From positions 159,001 to 223,000 of the forward strand of contig CAJNDS010002183.1 in NCBI GenBank assembly GCA_905221605.1: a DNA stretch of 64,000 nt. The letters run 5' to 3'. Of the stretch, positions 32,276 to 44,282 are shown in pieces. Positions within the stretch are counted from its first letter, which is position 1, and each line of letters starts with the position of its first letter. Source of the DNA: Symbiodinium natans (lineage: Eukaryota > Sar > Dinophyceae > Suessiales > Symbiodiniaceae). Below the pieces are notes generated by a model that worked only from the letters and a program-made list of their open reading frames with translations, made no database searches and was not told the origin of the DNA. A program made the translations under genes and the position numbers.

Positions 32276-34620
32276 GATCTGCGGAGCTTCCTCATCGAGT
32301 CCCTTCGGGATCTGAAGGTGCCCTCTGACTGGTTCTACAATCCCGTTGGTTTAGGGTTTAGGGTTTAGGGTTTAGGGTTTAGGGTTTAGGGTTTAGGCCT
32401 ATTATTCTTAAGCCAAGAGGGGCGCGCCAGGCGCAGAGAGCCTCGCCGTCGATGGAGCTCTTCACGGCGGAGGCGCCTAATTCCCTGAGTAGGGTTTGGG
32501 GTTTAGGGTTTACAGGGTTTAGGGTTTAGGGTTTAGGGTTTGGGGTTTAGGGTTTAGGGTTTAGGGTTTAGGGTTTAGGGTTTAGGGTTTAGGGTGTAGG
32601 GTTAGGATGTCAGGATAGTTTATTGGGAACCCCAAGACTCTGAGTTCCGAATTCCTCCCCATACCCTATATTTCGGGTTCAGGGTTTAGGGTTTAGGGTT
32701 TAGGGTTTAGGGTCCCTAGAACCTATACCCTGCAGGACATAGAGACCATGTTCGACATGTGGGACTTCGACAAGGCATGGCTCGACCAGCTTCTGTGCGC
32801 CCGCTTTCGGTTTGCTTCAGGGTTCAGATTTCAGGGTCACCCCAAAACCCTAACTAAGGTCTTAACCCCCAATCCCTAAACTCTGAAGCCCTACACTCTT
32901 GAGCCCTAGATAATCCCTAAGCTCCCAAACCGCAGGCCGAAACCCCAACACTTTTATCCCCTGCTTTGGCTAAACCCTCAGCTCCTAAACTCTTAAACGC
33001 TCAGCCCTGACCCTCAACTCCTAAGCCTCAAACCACGGACTCTTAGAACTTAACAACCAAACCCTAAACTCCCAAACCTTCAACCCGAAGTCCTTAACCA
33101 AACCCTAAGCCCTAATTAAACTCTCAGAGCCCCAAACCCCAGTACAAACTCTCAAGCCCAAGACCCTAAACCCTAAACCCTAAACCCTAAACCCTAAACC
33201 CTAGAGCCAACCCCTTTGGGCAAGTGAGGTGGGCATGATCGCGGCCTCCAAGGTCATGGAGACGCTGAAGGAGCGAACACGTCATCGTCAGTGTCAGTAT
33301 CTAGGACCCAGACTAGGCCCTTATTCCACTTGTTTTGGGTTTAGGTTCCCTTATCAGCCCCTTTCTAACCAAAAAGGGTGCCCCTTTCATTCCCAGGTTA
33401 CTCTTGGGTTTAGGTATTTAACGTTACAGGATGAGTTTGGTCAGTACTATGGTTGTTCTTGTCAGTGTTAGTAGTTGGCGTACTATGAGTTTTTGTTGCT
33501 CTTACTATCAGTACTTTCCTTTTCCTCATGAATACCATTACTGTCAGTGCTGTTATGTTTGTCATGATTGTCAATATTGTCAGTGTTGTCAGTACTGCCA
33601 TGAGGATTCTTGCGCCTCTGCTTATTGCTAAGATTTATCATCGTCAGGATCATGTTATTATCAACGGCATTGTCAACAACATTACCATCGTAGCATCATT
33701 GTCAGTCACCATGATCATCAATATTGCCATGCTCCCTTGTCTCATCTTCATTCTGATGGCCACCAATGGCGAGTGCATGTGTCGGGTGTGGGGTGAAGAA
33801 TAGTAGGAAAGCAATGCGCCAAAGCCCTGACACCTGAGCTGCCCTGAAAGGCTAAGACTGAACGCAACACCTTCAAGCCACAACAAAACCTAAACCCTAA
33901 CCAGAAACCCCCAATCAACCCTAAGCTTTCATCCCTAAACCCTAAGCCCCAAACCCTAAACCCTAAACCCTAAACCCCAAGCCCTAAACCCCAAACCTAA
34001 ACCCTAAACCCTAAACCCTAACCTCCCGGTAAAGAAAGCTGAGCGAACCAGCAAGACGGACCTCTGACGCGAGGCTCTCAACTGCGCCGATCTGAGCGAG
34101 GCCTGTAGGGGTCCTACTTTCTAGGACGGTTTGCTTCCCCCCATAGGGTTTGGGGTTTAGGGTTTAGGGTTTAGGGTTTAGGGTTTGGGGTTTAGAGGTT
34201 TAGGGTGAAATCCTGGGATGCTGCTGTCTGATACATGGCGCTCGTAAGTCTTGAGTCCAAGAATAACAGCCCCAAACCTTAAACTTCAAACTTTAAACTT
34301 CAAAACTCCTTAAAATTTCTAGAAGCCTTAATCTAAGAATAATTCAACATACACCAAACCCATACCCCTTCACCTTTGAAAGGAGAATAGGAAGAAGGAT
34401 TTTGCCACAACCCTGCAGGTCTTTTGGGGTATGCCCAAGGCGTATGTTGAACATTTCTTCGATAAACCCTAAACCCTGAAGCCTAAACCCTAAACCCTAA
34501 ACCCTAAGCCCTAATCCCTAAACCCTAAGCGTTCCGGAAGCCCTGCATCAGGAAGAGCTTCGGTCACGACCGTGGTCTCAGCTTGCAGAGGTGGACAAAA
34601 CCACCTTCGTGAAGTATGTG
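32276..34620 (+). CDS. Unidentified gene, internal exons
   Basis: Exons 32276-32326, 32736-32809 and 33225-33280 join in frame: DLRSFLIESLRDLKVPS, DIETMFDMWDFDKAWLDQ, LLCARFR, EVGMIAASKVMETLKERT. A further candidate begins after CTTGCAG near 34597 (VDKTTFVKY, donor GTGAGG). The first intron is GA...AG with a GAC duplication, the second GT...AG. The peptide is soluble, acidic and helical. I recognise no family; an EF-hand or kinase-regulatory helical domain is conceivable but not shown. Between 33281 and 33900 lie a family P element and a unique segment with many TTGTCAGT-like repeats. Confidence 0.5.
33296..33415. mobile_element. Introner family P copy
   Basis: CTAGGACCCAGACTAGGCCC, TTTAGGTTCCCTTATCAGCC, CCAAAAAGGGTGCCCCTTTC, then CCCAGGTTACTCTTGGGTTT. 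Homologous to 45735-45840, 55349-55472 (a solved intron), 57942-58106 (a solved intron) and 62462-62572. Confidence 0.75.
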
Positions 34621-35394
34621 AGGCCCACTTCGGGTTTAGGGTTTAGGGTTTAGGGTTTAGGGTTTAGGGTTTAGGGTTTAGGGTTTAGGGTTTAGGGTTT
34701 AGGGTTTAGGGTTTAGGGTTATTATTTTTGTTGAAGGGCTTTTGGGGTTTGGGATGTAGGGTCTCCAGTGTTTAGGGTTCCACATATGTACAGGGTTTCG
34801 GGATGTGGGGAGGCTCTTTAGGGTGTGGCATGCAGGGTCTATTGGGTTTTGGGTTGTTGGGGTTTTGGGGTTTAGGGTGTTTGGAGTTGAGGGTACCATA
34901 TTAATATGCCCCTTACAGAACGTTTTCACCTGCCATTGTTCCCCAAACAGTGTTTGCACCGAGGGCTCCAGACGTTGAGGGTAAAGCAGAGAGCCTGTCT
35001 GCGGCCAGCGCGCCGGGACATGCACGCGAGACGTGGCTAGGGTTTCGGGCTTAGGGTTTAGGGTTTAGGGTTCAGGGTTCAGGGTTCAGGGTTCAGGGTT
35101 TAGGGTTTAGGGTTTAAGGTCCTTGTTGATATTTCCGATGTGCCCAGCCGCGCCTATGTGGCGTGTGCATTCCGATTGCAAACGACGACCCTCGCGGTGA
35201 TTCCGTTCTCGCCTCTAATGCCACGCTGCGCTCATGAGAGCCCGCAAACGTCGGATGGCATCCAGAGCCAACAACATGAGCGGGGTTACGAACATAGAGG
35301 ACCCCCAATATTATGTATAGATCCTCAAACAGTAGGGTTCACGTATAGTCAGGACCCCAATAAGGTACCCGTAATCTCGGAAACCCCCATACCT

Positions 35395-35492
35395 ACTTCG
35401 GCGATAGTTGAACTTTGAACTTTTTGGCTTTCCTCATTCAGTAGGAATAGTGAAGTTTAACCTGTTTTTCCCCTTGGCTATTGGAGAAGCAA
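35395..35492. mobile_element. Introner family T copy
   Basis: TAGTTGAACTTTGAACTTTT, TTCAGTAGGAATAGTGAAGT, then CCTTGGCTATTGGAGAAGCA; very close to the copies at 26095 and 55958. Flanking sequence (35130-35390 and 35493-35650) has no telomere heptamers and is GC-rich, possibly exonic, but I could not join it in frame. Confidence 0.8.
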
Positions 35493-36361
35493 GCATATTG
35501 TAACGTTGTTTTGAAATCGCGGCGGGCGCCAAATCACGTTCTCGCCTGGGTCTCCTGTGCCTTGGATGCTCCAAATCGCGCTCCCGCCACCGGCCGTCCC
35601 GCACACGTCCGAGGCTTGCATCGCGCCCTTTCGCGAAAAGGTGAGGGGCGTAGCGGCGTAACCCTAAACCCTAAACGCTACAACCGTAAACCCTAAACCA
35701 AAAAACCCTAAAACCTTGAACCCTAAAACCCTATTTAAACCCTAAACCCTAATCTCAGCTGTTGGATGGGTTCGCTTGGAGCGCCTCTTCTTCGGGGTCA
35801 CGTTGGCTTGCTCTTGGGTGCAGGATGTTTTCGGCTAGGGGTGTGGCTTTAGGCGTGTAGGGGTTTAGGGTGTATTTAGGGTTGAGAGGGGTTCGGGGTT
35901 AGTAGGGTTTAGGGTTTAGGGTTTAGGGTTTAGGGTTTAGGGTTTAGGGTTTAGGGTTTAGGGTTCAGGGTTTAGGGTTTAGGGTTTAGGGTTAGGGGTG
36001 CCCTTGGGGTGCTCTTGGGCTCCACTTGAAGTGGGCATGCGCTGTGTGGGGTATACTATGTTAGGGTTTAGGGTGTTTCCAACCCTGCACTCCCAACCCT
36101 AAAGCCCTAAAACCTACAAAAAACCCCAAGCCCAGCGGCCCGAATCTCAGGACACCAAAGGTGTCACATTAGTGTAGCAGAGGTCCCAAAACCCTGAAAC
36201 CCTCAAACTTACTCAAACCCTAACATCTACTAGAACCTTACAATACCCACAAACCCCCAAAGAATACCAAAACCCTCTGCCCTCAACCATAGCCCCGCTT
36301 TTGCTGGGAGGCAAGAGCTCGAGAGCCAAAGCGCCAAAATGCTGAAGTAGCGGCAGCCTTG

Positions 36362-36450
36362 GCTCTCTCTCTCTCTCTCTGCCTCTGCCTCTGCCTCTGT
36401 CTCAGTCACCGACTCTCACTCTGACTCTCTCTCTCTCTCTCTCTCTCGGG
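36362..36450. repeat. CT-rich microsatellite
   Basis: CTCTCT runs at both ends around GCCTCTGCCTCTGTCTCAGT. It immediately precedes a TTTAGGG unit. Confidence 0.9.
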
Positions 36451-38219
36451 TTTAGGGTTTCTGGGGATTCTAGGGTTTAGGGTGGCTTAGGGATGGTCTA
36501 CGAGGGCTTGGTCCAATTAGATGGTAGGGCGCTGATGGTATGAAGCCCCGCAACTGCATCTTGACAGCAATCAAGGACTACACAAGTCAGTGTTCACTTC
36601 GCGCCGAGGTCTTCGAGAAGCCGAACGACCGGCATGTAGTGAATTTCACCCTCTGCAAGGCGGAACCGAGAAGCTGTGGCGAAATGCTACGCTTCCTCAC
36701 CCACGTCTCACCCAAGAGAACGGCATCAACAACGCGTGTTAAATTTGATTGCAGCTGGCCATGACATACATGATAAACCCTGCACCCTAGACCCTGGACC
36801 CTATTCTGCATACGCCCAAATCGCGCCGCAAAGCATGTTTTGGTGTCGTAGCCTGCGTACGCAAGCTACCTGCAGCTTTTTATGCTTCAAGCGGTTCAGG
36901 TGAATGGTGGGTTCAGCTCTTCCGGCAAGAGTTGGTTTTAGGGTTGAGGGTTTAGGGTCCTCCCCCTCCACCCACGAGGAAAACCTGCCACGCCACACGC
37001 TTCACGACACGCCTGCAGCTTCTGCGGATGGCCATGATAGCTCAGCAACTTGCGCCAGTGGCAGCCCAGTCTGAATCAGTAGTCCTGTTAAGGGTCGGAA
37101 TGGTGACTAATAGGATTCCCTAAACCCTAAACCCTAAACCCTAAACCCTAAACCCTAAACCCTAAACCCTAAACCCTAAACCCTAAACCCTAAACCCTAA
37201 ACCCTAAACCCTAAACCCTAAACCCTAAATTGGTCCCTTTATGTTTATACTCTAAGAACCCCCCAAAAAACCCTATTCTTTGTTAGGGCCCTCACATCAG
37301 GTCCGCAGGTATGCAGAGGCCGGTTGCCACTCTCGACAACAAGGGTTTAGGGTTTAGGGTAACAGCCCGTTGTACGTATCTTCACTGTCCAGTGTCTAGA
37401 GCGGGTCTTTGTAAACCGCGCGCGCTTGCGCCTCCCGGGCGCCGTGCCGAGAGCAGGCTCCTTGTCCAGGGGGTGTATGTTGAGTTTAAGGTTTTAGGGT
37501 TTGGGCTGTCGGGGCTGGGGGGGGGGGGGTCCCTAAACCCTAAGCCCGAAGCCTTATAAACCCTAAAGACGACACAGGGTGGGGGGGGGGGGGGGGGCCT
37601 AGTGTGGCTCCAACCTGGCCGCGCTTGTGACGCTCCTTAGTTGGCTTCACTTGCACGACGCTGGAAGCAGGCCTAAGACCCTAAACCTTAAACCGGAGGC
37701 GTCGGGTTCAGCAGTGGCGTGGCACAGACAAACGTTCGATACTGTACTGTACTTGTTTGTGTGTGTGTGTTTTTTTTTCCTCCGGTTGTGGGGCTTTTAG
37801 GGTTTTGGGATTTCAGCTTGTGTTGGGTTTTTTAGCTTTGCCATTGGCGTTTTGGGTCTGGGGCTTCGCACCCTCGCCAGCTGGCGAGGACCCTAAATCC
37901 GGGAACCGTAAACCCTAAACCCTAAACCCTAAACCCTAAACCCTAAACCCTAAACCCTAAACCCTAAACCCTAAACCCTAAACCCTACAGTAAACCGTAA
38001 ACCCTAAACCCGAAACCCTAAACCCTAAACCCTAAACCCTAAACCCTAAACCCTAAACCCCTTGGAGCATGCCAGTCGCAAGGGGATGGCGCGCGCTGCT
38101 TCGGGAGCGGAGACCCTCAGCGAGGTAGAGGACCTCCCATGTACCGTGCCACCGTTTAGGGCTTAGGGTTTAGCTCCTGGTTTGTTTTTGTGAGGTTGAT
38201 GCCTTGCAGGGTTGGAGTT

Positions 38220-38259
<40 letters not shown>

Positions 38260-38671
38260 TATAAGACCCGAAACCCTAAACCCTAAACCCTACACCCTAA
38301 ACCCTAAACCCTACTAAACCCAGAGTTTCGGGCCTTTAAGCTTCAGGGTTTAAAGGGGTCACACCAGAATTTGGGGTTCCGGGGCCTTTGCTTTCTGAGT
38401 ACCTCCTCTTTGTGGAGCTTTATTGTAGACTTTAGATCCTTAGCCTGTTTGGGTTGATTGGGTTTCTGAATAAGGCAGCTAAACATTAAAGTTATAACTA
38501 CCCTCCTAAGTGCAGCCAAGTTCTTTGTCATATTGTAGATGCATGGCATGAGTACGTCCATCGTGACAAAAGTGGCGAAGCCCTTTGTGAAGGTAGATTC
38601 CTTAAAATCATCCTCCCGAACCCGATGTAGGGTTCCAGGGTTTAGGGTTCAGGGTTTAGGGTTTAGGGTTT

Positions 38672-38778
38672 AGGTTGGGATGTTCCCCCTTCTACTAGCA
38701 GTCCTTGATAGGGATTACAGTACCCCGCAATTAGAATCCCTGTTGAGGACTGTTACTATAAGGGGGAGCATCCCAAGG
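38672..38778. mobile_element. Inverted-repeat element, family 3
   Basis: TTGGGATGTTCCCCCTTCTA at the left and AGGGGGAGCATCCCAAG at the right, with ACTAGCAGTCCTTGATAGGG in the left arm pairing with TGTTGAGGACTGTTACTATA in the right arm. Confidence 0.88.
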
Positions 38779-39894
38779 CTTCGGGTACAAGGATGAGGGC
38801 TTCAAGGTATGTTCCCTGAAGGCCATCGCTAGCCCTCTAACCCTAAACCCTTCGTAACGCAGGATTGGCATTCTCAAGCATGGTTCAGGGATTCGGGTTT
38901 GCGGTGTTTAGGGTTTAGGTTCATAGTATCTGGGATAGTTAGCAGGTTGGCTATATAATTGTAGCTATTTGGTAGGAATCTCATTTTGATAACCTAGAGC
39001 CAAACTTATACGTACACATCCACCCGTGAACCTTCAAGTACTCCCAACCCGCATCCCGAATCCTGTCCTCTGAGCGGGTGTACGTTTGGCATGCCATGCC
39101 AACATATCCAATGCCTGCTAACCCTGAACCCTACACCCTAAACCCTCCACGCTGATGACCGCAGCGTCTCTCTTGTTCCCATCACCTTCTTGCCATACGT
39201 GGGCTTCATATCCCGGCCTCCACTAAAAGTTCTTCGTGTTTCCATGACAGGAGAAAGCCCTCAAAGAGTTGCAGTCGCTCCTGAAGTGTGGTGCTCAGGC
39301 TTGTCAGCAGCCGGTGAGCTAAGCCTCGTTTGGCGTGGCGATGGTGTGACGTTGTCTGTCAGGGCGTCTTCGCAACCTACTGATTTAAGGCTGAATTTCA
39401 GCTACATCGAGCCACTGAGCCAGGGTCCAGCCGTCGCTGTCTCAGCTTGGGTGCTGGGCTCTAGAATGGAGAGGCTTTGCTTTCCTTTCAGCAAAGGAAA
39501 TTCTGCCTCATCTGCTTCTCGGCTCTCGCGACGACGCCGTAGACGTTCAGGCTGCTTGGCATTTTAAACCCCAAACCCAAACCCCAAACCCCAAACCCCA
39601 AACCCCAAACCCCAAACCCCAAACCCCAAACCCCAAACCCCAAACCCCAAACCCCAAACCGCAAACCCCAAACCCCAAACCCCCAACCCCCAACCCCAAA
39701 CCCCAACCCCAAACCCCAAACCCCAAACCCCAAACCCCAAACCCCAAACCCTAAACCCTAAACCCTAAACCCTAAACCCTGAACCCTGAACCCTGAACCC
39801 TGAACCCTGAACCCTGAACCCTGAACCCTAAACCCTAAACCCTAAACCCTAAACCCTAAACCCTGCCCTTCTGTCTCAAAGTCTTTCCTCCCAG

Positions 39895-42800
39895 ACGCTG
39901 CAGCGGCTCGGTGTCACGCACGTGCTCAACTGCGCTGCGGCGACGGCCCAGACCCTGGACTCCCTAGGCACCACCTAAATCCCTAGACCACATTGACATA
40001 ATTAAGACCCAAAACCCTAAATCCTAAACCCTAAGCCCTAACCCTAAACCCTAAACCCTAAATCCTAAACCCTAAACCCTAAATCCTAAGCCCTAAATCC
40101 TAAACCCTAGACCCATATTCTCGTAAGGTCCGAACAGGTGCCGACTTCTACGCGCCCTCCGGCTGCACCGCTGACCAGCATGTCCACACTTTGGGACATG
40201 GTCCTGGCACCCTAGGGTTTAGGGTTTAGGGTTTAGGGTTTCCGAAAATAGGGGGTTCCTTTCGATCGGATGAAAAGTACTTTGGGGCCTATGCGGGGTA
40301 CCCCACCCTCCTATTTTCTGGAAACCCTCATATAGAACCACAGGATGATTCTGATGTTAAAGAACCACAGGATTATTATGATGTTATGTTCTACTATTTG
40401 CTCAAGAACCCCCCCCCCCAACAAAAAAACAAATCTTCCGCAAAAGGGCAGTATGATCATTATGCTAAACCCTAAACGCTAAACCCTAAACCCTAAACCC
40501 TAAACCCTAAACCCTAAACCCTAAACCCTAAACCTCAAGCAAATAGCTATTGATCCAGAACCCTATGCCGCTCTGCTCTTGAAGTCGACTCACATCCGAG
40601 TCCTGCCGGCATGAAGTACACGGAATTCGTAGCCCAGGATGAGCAGGCACACACTTGGAGGTTCATGGTAGGGTTTAGGGTTTAGGGTTTAGGGTTTAGG
40701 GTTTAAGGTTGTACTTTGGAGGTTCATGGTACTTGTAACCTAAATATAACCGCACTTATGACCCACTTAGAAGCCCTTGAGTGCCTGAATATGGCGATAG
40801 TTTGGTGATAAGTACACTTCTACTTGGGTGAATGAGTACCATGAAGCTCCAAGCACAAGCTGGTTTGAGCTCTCCCTGTGGTGCGTTCTTCATCTTTTTG
40901 CTTGGCTGCGAGTGGCAGTCTGCGCAGGGCTATAACATCATGCAGCACTATGACCTCCTTGCAGGTCTAGCAAACGCTCGGTGGCCCAGCTGGTGCCCTT
41001 TACTTTTTTTGGGGGGGGTTCAAGGCTCCCTTATAAATGAGCCAACCGCAAAAAAAAGGGTGCCCTTGTTGAAATATGGTTACTGGGGTACCAAGAACGA
41101 CTGCAGCCCAGATTGGCGACCTCCAATCCCCAGAGTCGGCTCTTGCTGTCGCCTTGCGCGCCGGCAGGTTTAAAAAGTGCCATCCCGAAAGCCCGAAACC
41201 CTAAGCCCTAATCCCTAAACCCTAAACCCTGAACCCTAGACCCTAGACCCTAAACCCTAAACCCCCAAACCCTAAACCCTAAACCCTAAACCCTAAGCCC
41301 ATTCAGGAAGCTGCTGCCAGCAAGGGCCGCCTGTTCGTACACTGCGAGGCGCCATGGAGAACCAAGGGTAGTTCTAAGTTATCGTCCCTTTCAAGAGGCT
41401 TTTTAATCCACAAACAGAGGAGCTTGCAGGAGCCGTTCTTTCACAGCTTGTGGAAGCCGGGTCATACAAACCCCAGGCCCCAAACCATCAACTCCTTCAG
41501 ACCCTAAACGCTGCAACTCCTTAACCCCGGAAACCTGGCTACCCTAAAATATCCAAAGATCTAAATTGAAACCCTAAACCAAAACCCTGAACCCCCTAAC
41601 CCTAAGCCCGAAACCCTAAACCTTAAACTCTAAACCCTAAACCACAAAACTGAAACCCCTGAACCCCTGACCACAGGCCGGTGTCAACAGGTCTGGCTCA
41701 CTGTGCTTGGCCTACCACGCGGTCAGCCCCAGCGCGCTTCGACTCCCCAGTTGGTTTCGGGTTTAGGGTTTAGGGTTTAGGGTTTGGGGTTTAGGGTTTG
41801 GGTGTAGGGTTTAGGGTTTGGGGTTTAGGGTGTAGGGTTAGGGTGTAGGGTTGTGGGCGTCTTGGGCGAATACCGCCAAAGCACCCCGCACACCTAAACC
41901 CTAAACCCGAAACCCGAAACCGCCCTATACCCTAAACCCTGAACCCTGAACCCTAAAGCAACAAGCCTAAACCCTAAACAGTAAACCCTAAACCCTGAAC
42001 CCTGAACCCTGAACCCTGAACCCTGAACCCTGAACCCTGAACCCTAAACCCTAAACCCTAAACCCTAAACCTAAACACTCCCTATCCTTATAGATTTAAA
42101 ACCTATTAACTTTTTGGTGCATTTACCCTGCAATCGGCACCGTTCTTGAGCCATTTTTGGTGCGTCGGCACCGTTCTTGAGCCATTTTGGTGCGTCGGCA
42201 CCGTTCTTGGTGCGTCGGCACCGTTCTTGAGCCATTTTTGGTGCGTCGGCACTGTTGTTGAGTGAACTTTATATCTTAATGTTATGGGATTCTTTGGGTG
42301 TGGGTTTGTTCCTAAGCCTGGAACCCCCTAATGACTAGTGAATGCTAGAACTGTGACCCTCTAGACCCGAAACCCTAAACCCTAAACCCTAAACCCTAAA
42401 CCCTAAACCCTTTAAACCTAAACACTCTCTATCCTTATAGATTTTAAACCCTATTAACTTTTTGGTGCATTTACCCTGCAATCGGTACCGTTCTTGAGCC
42501 ATTTTCGGTGCGTCGGCACCTTTCTTGAGCCATTTTGGTGCGTCGGCACCGTTCTTGAGCACTTTTTGGTGCGTCGGCACCGTTCTTGAGCCATTTTTGG
42601 TGCGTCGGCACTGTTGTTGAGTGAACTTTATATCTTAATGTTATGGGATTCCTTGGGTGGGTGGGTTTGTTCCTAAGCCTGGAACCCCCTAATGACTAGT
42701 GAATGCTAGAACCGTGACCCTCTAGACCCTAAACCCTAAACCCCAAACCCTTTTAAACCCTAAACCCTAAACCCTAAACCCTAAACCCTAAACCCTAAAC

Positions 42801-43328
42801 CCTAAACCCTAAACCCTAAACCCTAAACCCTAAACCCTAAACCCTAAACCCTAAACCCTAAACCCTAAACCCTAAACCTAAACACTCTCTATCCTTATAG
42901 ATTTTAAACCCCTTTTAACTTTTTGGTGCATTTACCCTGCGTCGGCACTGTTCTTGAGCCATTTTCGGTGCGTGGGCACCGTTCTTGAGCACTTTTTGGT
43001 GCGTCGGCACCGTTCTTGAGCCATTTTTGGTGCGTCGGCACTGTTGTTGAGTGAACTTTATATCTTAATGTTATGGGATTCTTTGGGTGTGGGTTTGTTC
43101 CTAAGCCTGGAACCCCCTAATGACTAGTGAATGCTAAAACAGTGACCCTCTAGCCTAAACCCGAAACCCTAAACCCTAAACCCTAAACCCTAAACCCTAA
43201 ACCCTAAACCCTAAACCCTAAACCCTAAACCCTAAACCCTAAACCCAACCGCGCGGAATCCTGCGCCAGGCCACCTCTGGCCTGTCCCTCCTACAGAGCG
43301 CGCGGCACTGCAAGGCGCGGCAGCGCAC
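39895..43328 (+). CDS. Dual-specificity protein phosphatase
   Basis: Exons: 39895-39967 (after TCTTTCCTCCCAG; TLQRLGVTHVLNCAA), 40138-40181 (ADFYAPSGCTADQH), about 40919-40964 (GYNIMQHYDLLA), 41307-41348 (EAAASKGRLFVHCE), 41677-41721 (AGVNRSGSLCLAYHA) and 43297-43328 (SARHCKAR). Joining 41348 to 41677 gives VHCEAGVNRSG, a full HCxxGxxRS phosphate-binding loop with catalytic Cys at 41343-41345. The GVTHVLN strand and the helix after the loop fit DUSP/MKP-type phosphatases, which remove phosphate from Tyr and Ser/Thr. The intron splitting the loop must start GC (GAG|GCGCCA) for the motif to form. The first join (CTA G|GC...AG|GTGCC) is also GC-AG in frame. Start and end are not resolved; the loop join is near certain. 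Confidence 0.82.
40238..40326. mobile_element. Small inverted-repeat element
   Basis: TTTCCGAAAATAGGGGGT at the left pairs with CCTCCTATTTTCTGGAAA at the right, about 90 bp in all. It follows a TTTAGGG tract inside the phosphatase gene. Confidence 0.7.
40712..40855. mobile_element. Inverted-repeat element, family 1
   Basis: TACTTTGGAGGTTCATGGTAC at the left and GTACCATGAAGCTCCAAG at the right. Preceded at 40652-40670 by an isolated left end (ACTTGGAGGTTCATGGTA) that breaks into a TTTAGGG array. Confidence 0.88.
40985..41096. mobile_element. Introner family E copy
   Basis: GCTGGTGCCCTTTACTTTTT, GGGTTCAAGGCTCCCTTATA, AAAAAAAGGGTGCCCTTGTT, ATATGGTTACTGGGGTACCA, then AGAACG. It lies in the phosphatase intron after the exon ending at 40964 and has no telomeric tract. 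Confidence 0.8.
42074..43158. repeat. Three-copy higher-order repeat with hairpin minisatellite
   Basis: Three units of about 280-310 bp (42074-42362, 42415-42726, 42877-43158) are separated by CCCTAAA arrays. Each has a head (CACTC-CTATCCTTATAGAT), 2-4 copies of a 30-31 bp minisatellite (GGTGCGTCGGCACCGTTCTT then GAGC-ATTTT), and a tail (ATATCTTAATGTTATGGGAT, ATGACTAGTGAATGCTA). GGTGC-GTCG-GCACC is a perfect small hairpin. The array lies between phosphatase exons 41721 and 43297, so is probably intronic. Confidence 0.93.
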
Positions 43329-44109
43329 GTTGAGGGGCATGAGGGGCCTTTTGGGGTTTAGGGTTTTATAGGGTTTAGGGTTTAGGGTTTAGGGTTTAGG
43401 GTTTAGGGTTTGGGGTTTAGGGTTTAGGGTTTAGGGTTCAACTAGAGTTAGACTTGAGTGTAGGGTTTTTCTGTGCAAGATGTCTGCATCCCGGCAGGAT
43501 AGCCATGCACCCAAGGTAGCCTCCCTCTCGGCAACATGACGAAGTTCATGACCCCTCAATCCGCCCTAAACCCTAAACCTTAAATCCTGAACCCTAAGCC
43601 CTAAACCATAAACCCCAAGCCCTAAACCCTAAACCCTAAACCCTAAACCCTAAACCCTAAACCCTAAACCCTAAACCCTAAACCCTAAATTTAAGAGCCT
43701 CCGGCTCAAGCCGCCGACCCCGCTGGAGCATAGTTGAGAGGCTGATGGTTCTTTTTTCGTATTTTTTCTGTTTTTTTTCGTGTTTTTTCATGGTTTCAGG
43801 TGAACCCTAAACCCTAAACCCTAAACCCTAAACCCTAAACCCTAAACCCTAAACCCTAAACCCTAAAAACCCTGAAAACCCTGAAAACCCTGAAAACCCT
43901 AAACCCTAACCCTAAACCCTAAACCCTAAACCCTAAACCCCAAACCCTAAACCCAAGACCATGAAAATACGAAAAAAAAACCAGAAAAAATACGAAAAAA
44001 AACCTGGACCCTAGTTGAGAGGGTCTAAACCCGCTCGCAACCTGCTCGGCCTCGGCAGAGTTCTGTGAATCGTTTGGGGGGGGGTAGGGTTAAGCACCAG
44101 GCAGCTCTA

Positions 44110-44140
44110 GCCCAAAAGATGGTGGGGGGGGGTGTGGGGT

Positions 44141-44213
<73 letters not shown>

Positions 44214-44217
44214 GGGG

Positions 44218-44282
<65 letters not shown>
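44110..44282. repeat. Poly-G tract, about 150 bases
   Basis: Two almost uninterrupted G runs (44141-44211 and 44220-44282) separated by TGGGGTTG. Open frames across it are poly-glycine artefacts. Exact length is likely unreliable in any assembly. Confidence 0.95.

Larger units (their letters stand above)
35650..39894. other. Gene-poor stretch upstream of the phosphatase gene
   Basis: Holds telomere arrays (35900-35990 G; 37117-37230 and 37905-38060 C; 39560-39865 C with CCCAAAC and CCCTGAA variants), CT-rich simple repeats (36362-36450), poly-G tracts (37519-37528, 37580-37597), an AT microsatellite (38222-38252) and a family 3 element (38672-38778). A possible small exon at 39251-39286 follows TTTCCATGACAG (EKALKELQSLLK). 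Two telomere-free segments (36500-36900, 38330-38620) show no recognisable coding. Confidence 0.4.

Noticed and set aside
42074-43158. Spliced-leader RNA gene cluster
   Set aside because: Only the AGCCATTTTGG core matches; the full 22-nt leader and a GT donor after it are absent.
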